Positions 19,136 to 29,340 of a DNA stretch of 64,000 nucleotides are shown in pieces. Under the pieces are notes generated by a model. The model was not told where the DNA came from, did not search any database, and saw only the letters and a list, made by a program, of their open reading frames with translations. Numbering within the stretch: the first letter of the stretch is position 1; each line of letters begins with the position of its first letter. A program made the position numbers and the translations under genes. Source of the DNA: Clostridiales bacterium (GTDB lineage: Bacteria > Bacillota > Clostridia > Lachnospirales > CAG-274); the NCBI GenBank assembly GCA_021204175.1, contig JAJPZT010000059.1, positions 1 through 64,000 of the forward strand, given 5' to 3'.

Positions 19136-20305
19136 ATGTTTTTACGTCTATTAAGAGCAGAGCTTAAACAGGCTTTAAAAAATGCACCTTATCTTTTGGT
19201 TGCCTTTGCGGTTTTGGGGCTTATCTGCGGAGGCTTTGTTCTGACAGGTGCAAAAAGCTTATATTCTAAAACAGACAGTAAAATTACAATTGCCCTTTAC
19301 TACCCCGAAGACGAAGCAAGCGATCTTATGATTGCAGCCATAGAAAAAATGGACAGTGCAAAGCAGAATTTGGAGATAAAAAGGGTTGAAGAGAACGAGG
19401 TTCTGCCTATGGTTGAAAACGGGGAAGCCTACGGCGGAGTAATTATTCCCGATGATTTTGTGAAGGATATTATAACGGGGAAGAACACCCCTGCTACTGT
19501 GTATCTGCCCCAAAGCAATTCCGTCGACTCCCTTCTTGTGCGGTCATATTTAAGCGCCGGCATAGGTGATCTTGCGGCGGCTCAGGCTGCAATTTATGCC
19601 CTTTTGGAGTGCTTCGGCTACGGCAGTGACAAAACCGACCTTATAAACATAAACCTTGTTTATCTGAATGCCGCCTTTACCCGTGAGGATATTTTTAAGG
19701 ATATAACATTTTCCGCCTCGGGCAGTCTTTCAACTCTTCAATATTACGCCGTCAGAGGGTTTATAATCTTTCTTATGCTTTTCGGCTCTCTTTTTTCAGG
19801 TGTGGGGCTTTCCTCTGAGGGGGCTGTAGGCTCAAGGCTTAAAGCTTTCGGCATATCAGCCTATAAACAGTGGCTTATAAGCCTAATAGTCCGCTTAATT
19901 CTCTACGGAGCTATTTCAGCTGTTATAGTGTCGGCAGCCTTTCTCCTGCCTGAAAGCCTAAACCTTGCACCTGAAATAAGTCTTCAATTTATAATAAGCC
20001 TTTTAAGCGTAATTATTTTCTGCGGAATTTTTTCAAGCGGTGTTTTAAGCCTTTTCGGCGTTTGGGGTTCTTTGGTTATATTTATATCAACCCTTATTTT
20101 TTCACTGCTTTCGGGAGCAATCCTCCCGGTAAGCTTTCTGCCGGAAAGAGTTCAGGCGGTTGCTCCCTATATGCCGGTTAAGGCTTTGGCTGAGGCTCTT
20201 TCTTCCGTTTACGGTTCGGAAACCGGTTCAACAGGCTTAATTGTTCCCATAGCGGCATTTTTGCTCATAAGTATAATAATTTTAATCAAAGACAGGTTAA
20301 ACTGA
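19136..20305 (+). CDS. ABC-2 type transporter permease
   Basis: N-terminal TM, long extracytoplasmic loop, five C-terminal TMs; follows the ATPase gene. Confidence 0.8.
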   Translation: MFLRLLRAELKQALKNAPYLLVAFAVLGLICGGFVLTGAKSLYSKTDSKITIALYYPEDEASDLMIAAIEKMDSAKQNLEIKRVEENEVLPMVENGEAYGGVIIPDDFVKDIITGKNTPATVYLPQSNSVDSLLVRSYLSAGIGDLAAAQAAIYALLECFGYGSDKTDLININLVYLNAAFTREDIFKDITFSASGSLSTLQYYAVRGFIIFLMLFGSLFSGVGLSSEGAVGSRLKAFGISAYKQWLISLIVRLILYGAISAVIVSAAFLLPESLNLAPEISLQFIISLLSVIIFCGIFSSGVLSLFGVWGSLVIFISTLIFSLLSGAILPVSFLPERVQAVAPYMPVKALAEALSSVYGSETGSTGLIVPIAAFLLISIIILIKDRLN

Positions 20306-20306
20306 A

Positions 20307-21389
20307 ATGAAGCTATATTATTTTACGATTTTAATGTTTAAGAGATATTTAAAAAGCCCCGGCTTTGCGGCTGTCTTACTGCTGATTGTTTTGGGGCTTT
20401 TCGGGCTGCGGTTTTTGGGCTTCGGCGAGGATATAAAAATAAACGCCGCCATATACAGCGAAAGCGAAATTGACCTAAGTGCCTTTGCCGACTATGAGGG
20501 CGGTGTAAAATTCACCGTTTTTGAAAGCTTGGAAAAAATGGAAGAAGCCGTAATAAGCAAAAAATGCGAATGCGGATATTTTTTCACAGAAAAGCTTTCT
20601 GAAAGCTACAGCGGAGACGGCTTAAAAGGCTCAATAGTTTGTTATAAATCCCCCTCCACATCCTTTGACAAGGTGGTAAACGAAATAATTTTTTCCGAGC
20701 TTTTCAAGGGCTACGCCGAGGACATAGGCTTAAGCCTTTCCGCCGAAAAGGGCTTCACCGATAAAGCCGCCTTTAAGGAAGCCTATAACCGCTTTTTAAA
20801 CGAGGACGCTGTCATTTCTCTTTCTTATGAATATACAGAGGGGTCTGCTTCTGAAGAAGCAAACATAAACGCTTTTTCATATTTAAGGGGAATTTTAGGC
20901 ATTTTTGTAATGATAGGTGCTCTTTCGGGAGCTTTCAGAGCTTATAAGGATCAAAAAAACGGCATTTTAAAGACTCTGCCGCCGTATAAAAAGGCACTTT
21001 TGACATATTCTTATTTTGTTGTTCCTTCCTTGCTTTGCGGAGCGGCGGTGGGAGTTGGACTTTCTTTAAGCGGTTCATTTTCGCCCAAAGAGGAAATAAC
21101 AGACGCTTTAGTTTTTTCTCTTTCTGCGTCAATGTATGCAGCTTTAATATATGCCCTTTTGCCCGGTTCAAAATCTCTAAGTGCGGTTTTGACTTTTCTG
21201 CCCCTTGCCTGTCTTATATTCTGCCCTGTTTTTACAGACATTTCGGCTGTAATAAGACCTGCCGTCTACATCCAAAAGCTTCTTATTCCCACATATTATA
21301 TAAACAGGGAAGCCCTCGCTCCCCTGATAATCTGCCTTATACTTTCATACCCCTGTATGACCGCAAGGTTTTATCTTCAAAAGCAATAA
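20307..21389 (+). CDS. ABC-2 type transporter permease
   Basis: Same topology as the preceding ORF, nearly abutting it. Confidence 0.7.
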   Translation: MKLYYFTILMFKRYLKSPGFAAVLLLIVLGLFGLRFLGFGEDIKINAAIYSESEIDLSAFADYEGGVKFTVFESLEKMEEAVISKKCECGYFFTEKLSESYSGDGLKGSIVCYKSPSTSFDKVVNEIIFSELFKGYAEDIGLSLSAEKGFTDKAAFKEAYNRFLNEDAVISLSYEYTEGSASEEANINAFSYLRGILGIFVMIGALSGAFRAYKDQKNGILKTLPPYKKALLTYSYFVVPSLLCGAAVGVGLSLSGSFSPKEEITDALVFSLSASMYAALIYALLPGSKSLSAVLTFLPLACLIFCPVFTDISAVIRPAVYIQKLLIPTYYINREALAPLIICLILSYPCMTARFYLQKQ

Positions 21390-21540
21390 AACCGAAACAC
21401 ATTTCTAAGCTGATTTTAATTTTTGCATAATGACATTCTTATTTAAATAGTTTATATTAATAGCTGTAAACAGAAAAACACACACACAACTGTTTATATC
21501 ATAATTTTTTCTCCCTTTCTTAAAATTATAAAAGCAAAGT

Positions 21541-21570
21541 CAGGATATGGTCGCCGCCATATCCTGTTTT
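21541..21570 (+). terminator. Rho-independent terminator of the ABC cassette
   Basis: CAGGATATGGtcgccgCCATATCCTGTTTTG. Confidence 0.7.
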
Positions 21571-21662
21571 GTTTATGGAAATATTTTTATAAGCCGAGAC
21601 AAACCTATTTTTCCCGACACATAAAAACGGCTTCGGATATTAACCGAAACCGCTGTCTTTTA

Positions 21663-22571
21663 TTATGATTTTTCGCTTTCTTCCGCTTCCGCCAAAAGCT
21701 CTCTAACCTTTTTCGCCTGTCTTTTTTTGATGTGAGCGCCTACAATTTCAGATACATCCGAAATTGTCATAAAAGCGCTTGCATCATCGTCTCTTATAAG
21801 TCTTTTAAGCTCGTGAAGCTCCACTCTTGTTACAACACAGTAGAGAACAACCTTTTTTCCGCTTATAAGCCCTTCGCCTTCAAGCATAGTGACGGTTCTG
21901 CCCAGCTTATCATAAATTGTATTGGCAATTCTCTTTCCCTCGTTGGTTATAATCATAACCGCCTTACCCTGTTCGAAGCCGGACTCCACAAAGTCAACAA
22001 CCTTAGAGGTTATGAAGTAGGTCAGAAGGCTGTACATAGCCCTGTCCATAGTGAAAACCAAGCCTGCGCAGCCGAATATAACAACGTTGCATATAAGCAC
22101 AAACTGCCCTACCGAAATAGAATATTTTTTGCTGACAAGAAGTGCAAGAGATTCCGTTCCGTCAAGACAGCCGCCGCCTCTTAAAACAGAGCCTACGCCT
22201 ACCCCCAAAAATACGCCGCCGAAAACAGCCGCCAAAAGGGGGTCGTCTGTTACGCTTTTGTCAAGACTTCCGAAAATTTCAAGAAACGCCGAAAATATAA
22301 TCATTGCGGCTCCGGCTCTTAAAAGAAATCTCTTTCCCATTTGCCTGAAGCCCAAAAACAAAAAGGGCAGATTTAAAATAAATACCAAAATACCCAAGGG
22401 CAGGCTGAAAAGCTGATGAATTATTATGGCAACGCCTGTTATGCCGCCGTCCAAAATAAGCACAGGCACTAAAAAAAACTCAAGCGCCGCCGCGGCAATT
22501 ATTGCGCCCAAAACCAAAAGCAGCAAATTTGATATATAATAAAGCGGTGAATTTTTCTTAAACAAAGGCAT
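21663..22571 (-). CDS. YitT family (DUF2179) membrane protein
   Basis: Multi-TM N-terminus, GGCLDGTESLALL, C-terminal DUF2179 (VTMLEGEGLISGKKVVLYCVVTRVELHELKRLI). Confidence 0.88.
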   Translation of the reverse strand: MPLFKKNSPLYYISNLLLLVLGAIIAAAALEFFLVPVLILDGGITGVAIIIHQLFSLPLGILVFILNLPFLFLGFRQMGKRFLLRAGAAMIIFSAFLEIFGSLDKSVTDDPLLAAVFGGVFLGVGVGSVLRGGGCLDGTESLALLVSKKYSISVGQFVLICNVVIFGCAGLVFTMDRAMYSLLTYFITSKVVDFVESGFEQGKAVMIITNEGKRIANTIYDKLGRTVTMLEGEGLISGKKVVLYCVVTRVELHELKRLIRDDDASAFMTISDVSEIVGAHIKKRQAKKVRELLAEAEESEKS

Positions 22572-22607
22572 AGCCCTAAGACCTTCTTTCCCTTACATCA
22601 ATAATTT

Positions 22608-23273
22608 TTACAATTCAATATTTCCCTTTAAATCCTCAGGGGTGGTTATTTTTATGTTATAATATCCCCCTTCAACAATTCTTACCTTTTCTCCCAAAAG
22701 CTCAGCCGCCATAGCGTCGTCGGTTAAAACAGCCTTTTCTTTCGCCGCCTTTTTATAGGCTTTTTTGATTAGGTCTGTTTTAAAAGCCTGGGGCGTTTGG
22801 GCATTCCAAAGGGCGCTTCTGTCGGGAGTTGCTTTAACAAAGCCGTCCTTGGCAATTTTGACAGTGTCCTTGCTTTTAACCGCCATAACACAGGCTCCCC
22901 ATTTCTTGACCGCCTCTATAACCCTTAAAATATCATCGTTTTTAATAAAGGGTCTTACTCCGTCATGAATTAAGACGTACTCGCAGTCCTCGGAAAGGGC
23001 TTCGATCCCCTTGACAACGGAGTCCTGACGCTCTTTTCCGCCGCTCACAACTGTTTTCAGCTTGTCAACATCCTTTAAAATGTCCAAACAGGTCTTTATA
23101 TGCTCTTTTCCCGTCACAACAACAATTTCGTCTATTTTTTTGCAGTTTTGAAATTTTTCAACCGTATGCCTAATTATAGGCTCGTCATTCAAAAGCAAAA
23201 ACTGCTTGGGAATATCCGTTCCCATTCTTTTTCCGCTGCCTGCGGCAACAATAACGGCTCCGACCTTTCCCAT
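22608..23273 (-). CDS. ispD: 2-C-methyl-D-erythritol 4-phosphate cytidylyltransferase
   Basis: VGAVIVAAGSGKRMGTDIPKQFL, VLIHDGVRPF, TPQAFKTDLI, TDDA. Confidence 0.95.
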   Translation of the reverse strand: MGKVGAVIVAAGSGKRMGTDIPKQFLLLNDEPIIRHTVEKFQNCKKIDEIVVVTGKEHIKTCLDILKDVDKLKTVVSGGKERQDSVVKGIEALSEDCEYVLIHDGVRPFIKNDDILRVIEAVKKWGACVMAVKSKDTVKIAKDGFVKATPDRSALWNAQTPQAFKTDLIKKAYKKAAKEKAVLTDDAMAAELLGEKVRIVEGGYYNIKITTPEDLKGNIEL

Positions 23274-23293
23274 AAAACATCACCTTCAAAATC

Positions 23294-24326
23294 TTATGAC
23301 AGCTCAAGCATTTTATCCAGAGCCAAAACAGCCAAAGCCGCCGTCTCATCGTCAACGCTTACCTGTCTCTTAAAATTGCCCTCTCTTATTTCGCAAAGAG
23401 TTTCGTATAAATTTTCAGTGTTAATCTTGTTCATATTTCGGCAAATGCTGTTTGAGTCGAGAAGCTTAATTTCTTTTCCGGGGTTGTCGTGGGCAATTCT
23501 TTCCACAAGGTTCTTTTCCGTTCCTACAAGGAACTTGCTGCCGTCGGGAGCACCCTTCACAACATTTATAATAAACTCCGTTGAACCTTTTCCGTCAGCT
23601 TCCTTAACAATGTCATATCTGCACTCGGGGTGAAGAAGCACCTTATAGCCCTCGTTTGCCTTCTTTGCTTCAAAAAACGTCTCGTCGGTTATAAAGTGGT
23701 GAACGTGGCAGTAGCCGCCCCAAAGCACTATTTTAACCTTGTCAGCCGGGCAGTTTAAATAAAGCTCGTCTTTAAGCTGATTGTATAAAGCCATTTCATC
23801 AAGAGAAACGCCTAAGTCAACCGCCGTATTTCTTCCCAAATTTTGGTCGGGCAAAAACAAAACTATTTTTCCGCTGTTTAAGCCCCATTTCAGGATTTTG
23901 GGCGCATTGCCGGAGGTAACAACCGTTCCGCCGTATTTTCCGCAGAACGCCTTAACCTCAGCCTTTGAATTTACATATGTAATGGGCAAAATTCTGCCCT
24001 TTCCGAACTTCTCCTCCAAAAGCTTCATGCAATTTTCTGCGCTTTTTCTGTCTGCCATATCCGCCATAGGGCAGCCTGCAGATCTTTCAGGAAGCAGAAC
24101 CCTCTGACCCTTTTCGGTCAAAATATCGGCTGTTTCCGCCATAAAGTGCACTCCGCAAAAAAACAATATATTCAGCCTTTTTATTTTCAGCCGCAAGCCT
24201 TGCAAGCTTTAATGAGTCGCCTACCGCGTCGGCACACGCCACAATCTCGTCCGGCTCATAATGATGAGCTAAAATATAGAGCTTATCTCCCATTTCCTTT
24301 TTTATTTTTTGAATTTCTTTAAGCAT
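23294..24326 (-). pseudogene. nadA: quinolinate synthase A, frameshifted as sequenced
   Basis: LAHHYEPDEIVACADAVGDSLKLARLAAENKKAEYIVF in one frame and CGVHFMAETADILTEKGQRVLLPERSAGCPMADMA... in another; junction is a T7 run (A7 on +, 24157-24163). T6 would restore EYIVFCGVHFMAETA. Confidence 0.85.
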
Positions 24327-24442
24327 TTTTCTCCTCCAAATTAAGGAACCCTTCCATTCCTGTCTTGCTACAAAAATACTAACACAGACCTTAAAAAAAG
24401 TCAAGGGAAAGGGCTTAACTGAATAATTAAAAGTCTCTTCCC

Positions 24443-24688
24443 CTACTTTTCCTCATTTTCTTTATTTTCGTACATCTCCTTTACGGAGTGTATATACTGC
24501 TCTGCGGCGGCTTGTGCATCTTCAAAAATACGGTTAAGGCTTAAAGCCGCTTCCGCAATAGACCCTGCCTCGCTTAAACGAATTGTTTTTTCCTCAAGCT
24601 TTTCCTTAAGCTCTTGGTTTTCTTTGCGAAGCCCTTTTTCATTTTGCTGAAGGGCATAAATAATTTCTATAAGCTCGGTGCGGTTCAT
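24443..24688 (-). CDS. coiled-coil hypothetical protein
   Basis: MNRTELIEIIYALQQNEKGLRKENQELKEKLEEK, heptad-rich. Confidence 0.5.
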   Translation of the reverse strand: MNRTELIEIIYALQQNEKGLRKENQELKEKLEEKTIRLSEAGSIAEAALSLNRIFEDAQAAAEQYIHSVKEMYENKENEEK

Positions 24689-24906
24689 TTTCCGCAGTTC
24701 CTTTTCTTTATCAGCCAATTTTTTGCGTTCCTTCCTTATAAAAATCAAGTGCTCGGGTTAGTTTTAATAATTATAATCCTGTTGATATTCATTTGTCAAC
24801 AGATATATTTTGAACTTTCTCCGCATTGACCGCAATAAAAAAAGGCTTCGCCGCTGCGGAGACCGAAAACAAAAAATATGTATATGTATGATAGGCGAAA
24901 GAACGC

Positions 24907-25626
24907 CTAATCATCTGCGAGAGCTTTTTTAAGCTTCAACAGGGCTTTTTTCTCGATACGGCTGACATAGCTTCGGCTTATGCCGAAAATATCGGCAATT
25001 TCCCTTTGGGTCATTTCCTCATTTTCCGAAAGAGCATAGCGCAGAGCTATAATCTGCCTTTCCCTTTCTGTCAGGTTCTCGTTAATGCAGCTTAAAAGAC
25101 TCTTCATTTGAAGCCGTATCTCCACCTCCTCCGCTATGGGCAGCCTGTCGTCGGCTATTCTGTCCTGAAGGGCAACCTCGCTGCCGTCTTTGTCAAAGCC
25201 AACAGTGTCCTGTAGGGAACAATCCTTTCTGTGCCGCTTGTTTCGGCGAATATACATCAGAATTTCATTTTCGATACACCTGGCTGCGTAAGTGGCAAGT
25301 CTGACTTTCTTTTGTGAGTTGTAGGTGTTTACGGCTTTTATTAAGCCTATGGAACCTATTGATAGAAGGTCTTGAAAGTCGCTTTGAAAGTTTATATATT
25401 TTTTGGCTATGTGGGCAACAAGGCGGAGGTTGTGTTCGATAAGAGTGTTTTTGGCTTGTGTATCGCCGTTTTCTGCCTTTTGTATATACTCCTGTTCCTC
25501 TTCGGGGGTAAGAATCGGGGGAAAAGAGGTTTGAAGGTCGGAATATAAGGACAACTTTCTCACATCCTTAAAGGCGTATTTTACAGTATATTCCTTAAAG
25601 GAGAGGTCTGTGCCTGTCAAAAGCAA
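24907..25626 (-). CDS. sigK: sporulation RNA polymerase sigma factor, SigK-like
   Basis: FPPILTPEEEQEYIQKAENGDTQAKNTLIEHNLRLVAHIAKKY, DLLSIGSIGLIKAVNTY, LATYAARCIENEILMYIRR, ISRSYVSRIEKKAL; start uncertain. Confidence 0.8.
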   Translation of the reverse strand: MLLTGTDLSFKEYTVKYAFKDVRKLSLYSDLQTSFPPILTPEEEQEYIQKAENGDTQAKNTLIEHNLRLVAHIAKKYINFQSDFQDLLSIGSIGLIKAVNTYNSQKKVRLATYAARCIENEILMYIRRNKRHRKDCSLQDTVGFDKDGSEVALQDRIADDRLPIAEEVEIRLQMKSLLSCINENLTERERQIIALRYALSENEEMTQREIADIFGISRSYVSRIEKKALLKLKKALADD

Positions 25627-25783
25627 ATTAAAACAGAGCTAATTGCTGCGTCAACAACAGCACCGTGTATAAAATTAACCAAATAATATTGACGGATGAA
25701 TTGTCACAAAAATTTTAATCAGTATTTTTTCTTCAAAATCGAACAAACTATATAAAAATACAAGTTGTTTGGAGGAGATTTTA

Positions 25784-26731
25784 TTGATTAAGGGAAAAAT
25801 TGCCATAATAGGGTCGGGGTTTGTAGGTTCAACCACCGCATACACGTTATTTTTAAGCGGACTTATAAACGAAATCGTTCTTGTGGACGTAAACAGAAAC
25901 AAAGCGGAGGGCGACGCTATGGATTTAAACCACGGCTTGCCCTTTGTGTCGCCTGTGAAGGTAACCGCCGGAGACTACAGCCTAATAAAGGACTGCGATA
26001 TGGTCATAATTACCGCCGGAGCAAACCAAAAGGAAGGGGAAACACGAATTGACCTTTTAAAGCGAAATTACGTTATTTTCAAAAGCATAGTTGACGAAAT
26101 TGTGAAATACTGCACAGACGACACGATTTTAATGGTGGTCTCCAACCCCGTTGATATTTTGACCTACGTAACCTACAAGCTGTCGGGCTTTTCTAAGAGA
26201 AAGGTTTTCGGCTCGGGAACGGTTTTGGACACAGCCCGTCTCAAATATATAATAGGCGAACACACAAACATTGACGCCAGAAACGTCCACACCTACATCA
26301 TCGGTGAACACGGCGACTCGGAAGTCCCCACGTGGAGCTTGACCCGTTTGGCAGGCTTAACAATCGAGGACTACTGCCTGAAGTGCGGTTCCTGCGACGA
26401 TATAAACTGCTGTAAAGACGATTTTTATCACGAAACCAAAAATGCCGCCTACGAAATCATAAGCAAAAAAGGCGCTACCTATTACGCCATAGCCTTGGCG
26501 GTACGCCGAATTTGCGAAGCAATTATAGGTGACGAAAACTCAATTTTGCCCCTTTCCGGAGTTTTTGAAGGGGAATACGGAATTAAGGATATTTGTCTCA
26601 GCGTTCCCACTGTTGTAAACGCCAACGGCGCAAGCCGAATTTTGGAGCTGCCCTTCTCGGACGTTGAAATTGCGGCTTTGAAAAACAGCTCCGAAACATT
26701 AAAGGGTTATTGTAAGGAATTGGGATTATAA
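25784..26731 (+). CDS. ldh: L-lactate dehydrogenase
   Basis: [55 protein letters not shown]; probable TTG start at 25784 after GGAGGAG. Confidence 0.93.
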   Translation: MIKGKIAIIGSGFVGSTTAYTLFLSGLINEIVLVDVNRNKAEGDAMDLNHGLPFVSPVKVTAGDYSLIKDCDMVIITAGANQKEGETRIDLLKRNYVIFKSIVDEIVKYCTDDTILMVVSNPVDILTYVTYKLSGFSKRKVFGSGTVLDTARLKYIIGEHTNIDARNVHTYIIGEHGDSEVPTWSLTRLAGLTIEDYCLKCGSCDDINCCKDDFYHETKNAAYEIISKKGATYYAIALAVRRICEAIIGDENSILPLSGVFEGEYGIKDICLSVPTVVNANGASRILELPFSDVEIAALKNSSETLKGYCKELGL

Positions 26732-26738
26732 TTTAGAA

Positions 26739-27926
26739 TTATACAACTATCAAGCCTTCGGTAAAATCGGAGGCTTTGTTTTTTGCGTCTCTGAGCCCTG
26801 TTGAAAAAATCTCCTTTTCCAAAATTTTCTTTGCATTACCGTCAAGCCCTTCGGCGTCCTTTTTTACATTTATAATTACGGGAGCTTTTGCCTTTTCTTT
26901 AAGCTCCGATAGAAGCCCCTTTGCTTCTTTTTTAACGCCCAAAACCCTGATATAAGGGGCTTGGGGCAGGGGAAAAACATCTTCCTTTTTTATGTCAAGA
27001 AGTATATGGGCAATTGCCCTTTTAAGCTTGCTTTCAGTATATCTTTTTGACTTTAGGGCTGAAACAAGCCCCTCTACACTTTCAAAACCGGCATTTTTAT
27101 AAATTTTGTTTTCGAGCCCCTCTGTTATGTCGCAGATATTTTCAAGCCCCTCGGGCTTAAGCCTTAAAATCAAATACTTCAAAGCCTCTTTATAGTTTTC
27201 AAGGCTCGGCTGCTTTTCTCCGAAATGCTCCTTATAAAGGCTGTATGCACTTATGGGAACAGCAGCTTTAACCTCCTCAAAAAGCCCCTCCCCTATTGAC
27301 CGTCTTACTGCCGCCCCCGACGAAAATTCACCCTTAAATTCCGGGTCGTTATACCCTGAGCCTATTCTCTGAATACCGGCTGCTGTAAGAGGGCAGTTTT
27401 TAACCTTAATTGCTTTTAAATATTCCAAAGCCAAAATATTGTTGGGCTTATTGAAAATGCCTTCGGGAAAGTCGAAAATCTGTCTTAAGGCAAGCTCTCT
27501 TGCTTTGGGAAAGCTGAAACCCTCATTGCTGAAGCCCCTAAGGGATGTTTTAAACTCATCAGGCTCAAGGCTTAAAACCTCAGCCGCTTTTTCAAGGTCT
27601 TTAAGGCTCTCCGCTTCAACCCCGAAAGCCATATGAGAAAAAATTCCGGCTTTTTCTATTGTTTCAACCGAACCCCATGCGAAAGCGTCTGCCGCCGAAG
27701 AAGCGAAAATTACAGGCAGCTCAATAACAATATCAGCTCCGTTTAAAAGAGCCGCCTTTGTCCTCAAAAATTTGTCAAAAACAGCCGGTTCCCCTCTCTG
27801 ACAAAATGACCCCGACATAACAACCCCGGCAAAATCACAGCCTGTCCTCTTTTTGGCTTCTTCTATTATATATTTGTGTCCCCTGTGAAAGGGGTTAAAT
27901 TCCGCCGCAATACCTACGCCCTTCAT
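26739..27926 (-). CDS. tmcAL: tRNA(Met) cytidine acetate ligase (TmcAL/YlbM family)
   Basis: GVGIAAEFNPFHRGHKYIIEEAKKRTGCDFAGVVMSGSFCQRGEPAVFDKFLRTKAAL. Confidence 0.9.
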   Translation of the reverse strand: MKGVGIAAEFNPFHRGHKYIIEEAKKRTGCDFAGVVMSGSFCQRGEPAVFDKFLRTKAALLNGADIVIELPVIFASSAADAFAWGSVETIEKAGIFSHMAFGVEAESLKDLEKAAEVLSLEPDEFKTSLRGFSNEGFSFPKARELALRQIFDFPEGIFNKPNNILALEYLKAIKVKNCPLTAAGIQRIGSGYNDPEFKGEFSSGAAVRRSIGEGLFEEVKAAVPISAYSLYKEHFGEKQPSLENYKEALKYLILRLKPEGLENICDITEGLENKIYKNAGFESVEGLVSALKSKRYTESKLKRAIAHILLDIKKEDVFPLPQAPYIRVLGVKKEAKGLLSELKEKAKAPVIINVKKDAEGLDGNAKKILEKEIFSTGLRDAKNKASDFTEGLIVV

Positions 27927-28031
27927 AAAGCCCGTCTCCTTAAAACTTTAATTATACCCTCATTATGCATTATTTAAAGCTTTATGTCAATATCAATATA
28001 TCTATCTCACTTATCATATTCATAAAAATTA

Positions 28032-28192
28032 GTAACAGTTCAGCCAACCATTCGCTAAACGTCTGCTACGCATCCTTCGCAGCTACGCTGCTCTGTTTAG
28101 CTCATTATTTGGCGCTCCGCTCGTGTCTTATTTTCAGCTTTTGCATATAAATATGCACAAGCTAAAAATAAAAGACACGGCTGAACTGTTAC
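28032..28192 (+). repeat. Palindromic structured element, copy A
   Basis: GTAACAGTTCAGCC...GGCTGAACTGTTAC perfect 14-bp terminal inverted repeat; internal GCAGCtacGCTGC hairpin and long GTGTCTTATTTTCAGCTT...AAGACAC hairpin. Confidence 0.8.
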
Positions 28193-28233
28193 AGAAAATT
28201 TAGAAATTTATTATTAAATATAGTAAATATTGC

Positions 28234-28261
28234 TTGAAACTTTACGTAAAAGTGGTATAAT
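28234..28261 (+). promoter_or_regulatory. Sigma-A promoter of pta-ackA
   Basis: TTGAAA-16 bp-TATAAT. Confidence 0.65.
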
Positions 28262-28318
28262 TAAGGTTGAAGGTTATTAACTTTACCGAAAAACATAAAA
28301 ACGAAGGGAGTTTTTAAA

Positions 28319-29311
28319 ATGGCTTTTTTAGACACAATTAAAGAAAGAGCAAAGGCAAACAAAAAGACAATTGTTTTGCCCGAATCTATGGACAAGAGAA
28401 CTTTTGCCGCTGCCGAGCAGATTTTGAAAGAGGGTCTTGCTAACCTGATTATCATAGGCACGCCCGAAGAAATCGCTGAAAACGGCGCAGGCTATGACAT
28501 AAGCGGAGCAACAATAGTTGACCCCTTTAACGACCCCAACAAGCAGAAATATGTTGACAAATTCGTTGAACTCAGAAGCAAGAAGGGCGTAACCCCTGAA
28601 ATCGCAGCTAAAACTATGGAAGACGATTATATGTATTACGCTTGCCTTATGTGTAAGTGCGGAGACGCAGACGGTGCTGTTTCAGGCGCTTGCCACTCAA
28701 CAGGCAACACAATCCGTCCCGCTTTGCAGCTTCTTAAAACAAAGCCCGGTATCAGCAGCGTTTCAGGCTATTTCCTTATGGAAGTTCCCAACTGCGACTT
28801 AGGCGAAAACGGTCTTTTCGTATTTGCAGACTGCGCAGTAAACACAGACTTCGACGCACCCAAGCTTGCAGAAATTGCCGAGCTTTCAGCAGAGAGCTTT
28901 AAGATGTTAGTAGGCAAAGAGCCCAAGGTTGCTATGCTTTCATATTCTTCAAAGGGCAGTGCAGCTCATGCAGACGTTACCAAAGTTGCAGACGCAGTTA
29001 AGCTTGTTAAGGAAAAATGTCCCGATTTGGCAGTAGACGGCGAGCTTCAGCTTGACGCAGCTTTGGTTGAAAGCGTTGGTCAGAGCAAAGCACCCGGCAG
29101 CCCCGTAGCAGGCAAAGCAAACACTCTCGTATTCCCCAGCCTCGAAGCAGGAAATATCGGCTATAAGCTTGTTCAGCGTCTCGCTAAGGCTGAAGCATAC
29201 GGCCCCGTTCTTCAGGGTCTTTCAATGCCCGTAAACGACCTTTCAAGAGGCTGCTTCGCAGAGGACATCGTAGGCGTTGTTGCTATAACAGCCGTTCAGG
29301 CTCAGCTTTAA
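28319..29311 (+). CDS. pta: phosphate acetyltransferase
   Basis: IVLPESMDKRTFAAAEQILKEGLANLIIIG, DGAVSGACHSTGNTIRPALQLLKTKPG, followed by ackA. Confidence 0.96.
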   Translation: MAFLDTIKERAKANKKTIVLPESMDKRTFAAAEQILKEGLANLIIIGTPEEIAENGAGYDISGATIVDPFNDPNKQKYVDKFVELRSKKGVTPEIAAKTMEDDYMYYACLMCKCGDADGAVSGACHSTGNTIRPALQLLKTKPGISSVSGYFLMEVPNCDLGENGLFVFADCAVNTDFDAPKLAEIAELSAESFKMLVGKEPKVAMLSYSSKGSAAHADVTKVADAVKLVKEKCPDLAVDGELQLDAALVESVGQSKAPGSPVAGKANTLVFPSLEAGNIGYKLVQRLAKAEAYGPVLQGLSMPVNDLSRGCFAEDIVGVVAITAVQAQL

Positions 29312-29340
29312 TAATTACATATAAAGGAGATTAAAAACCT

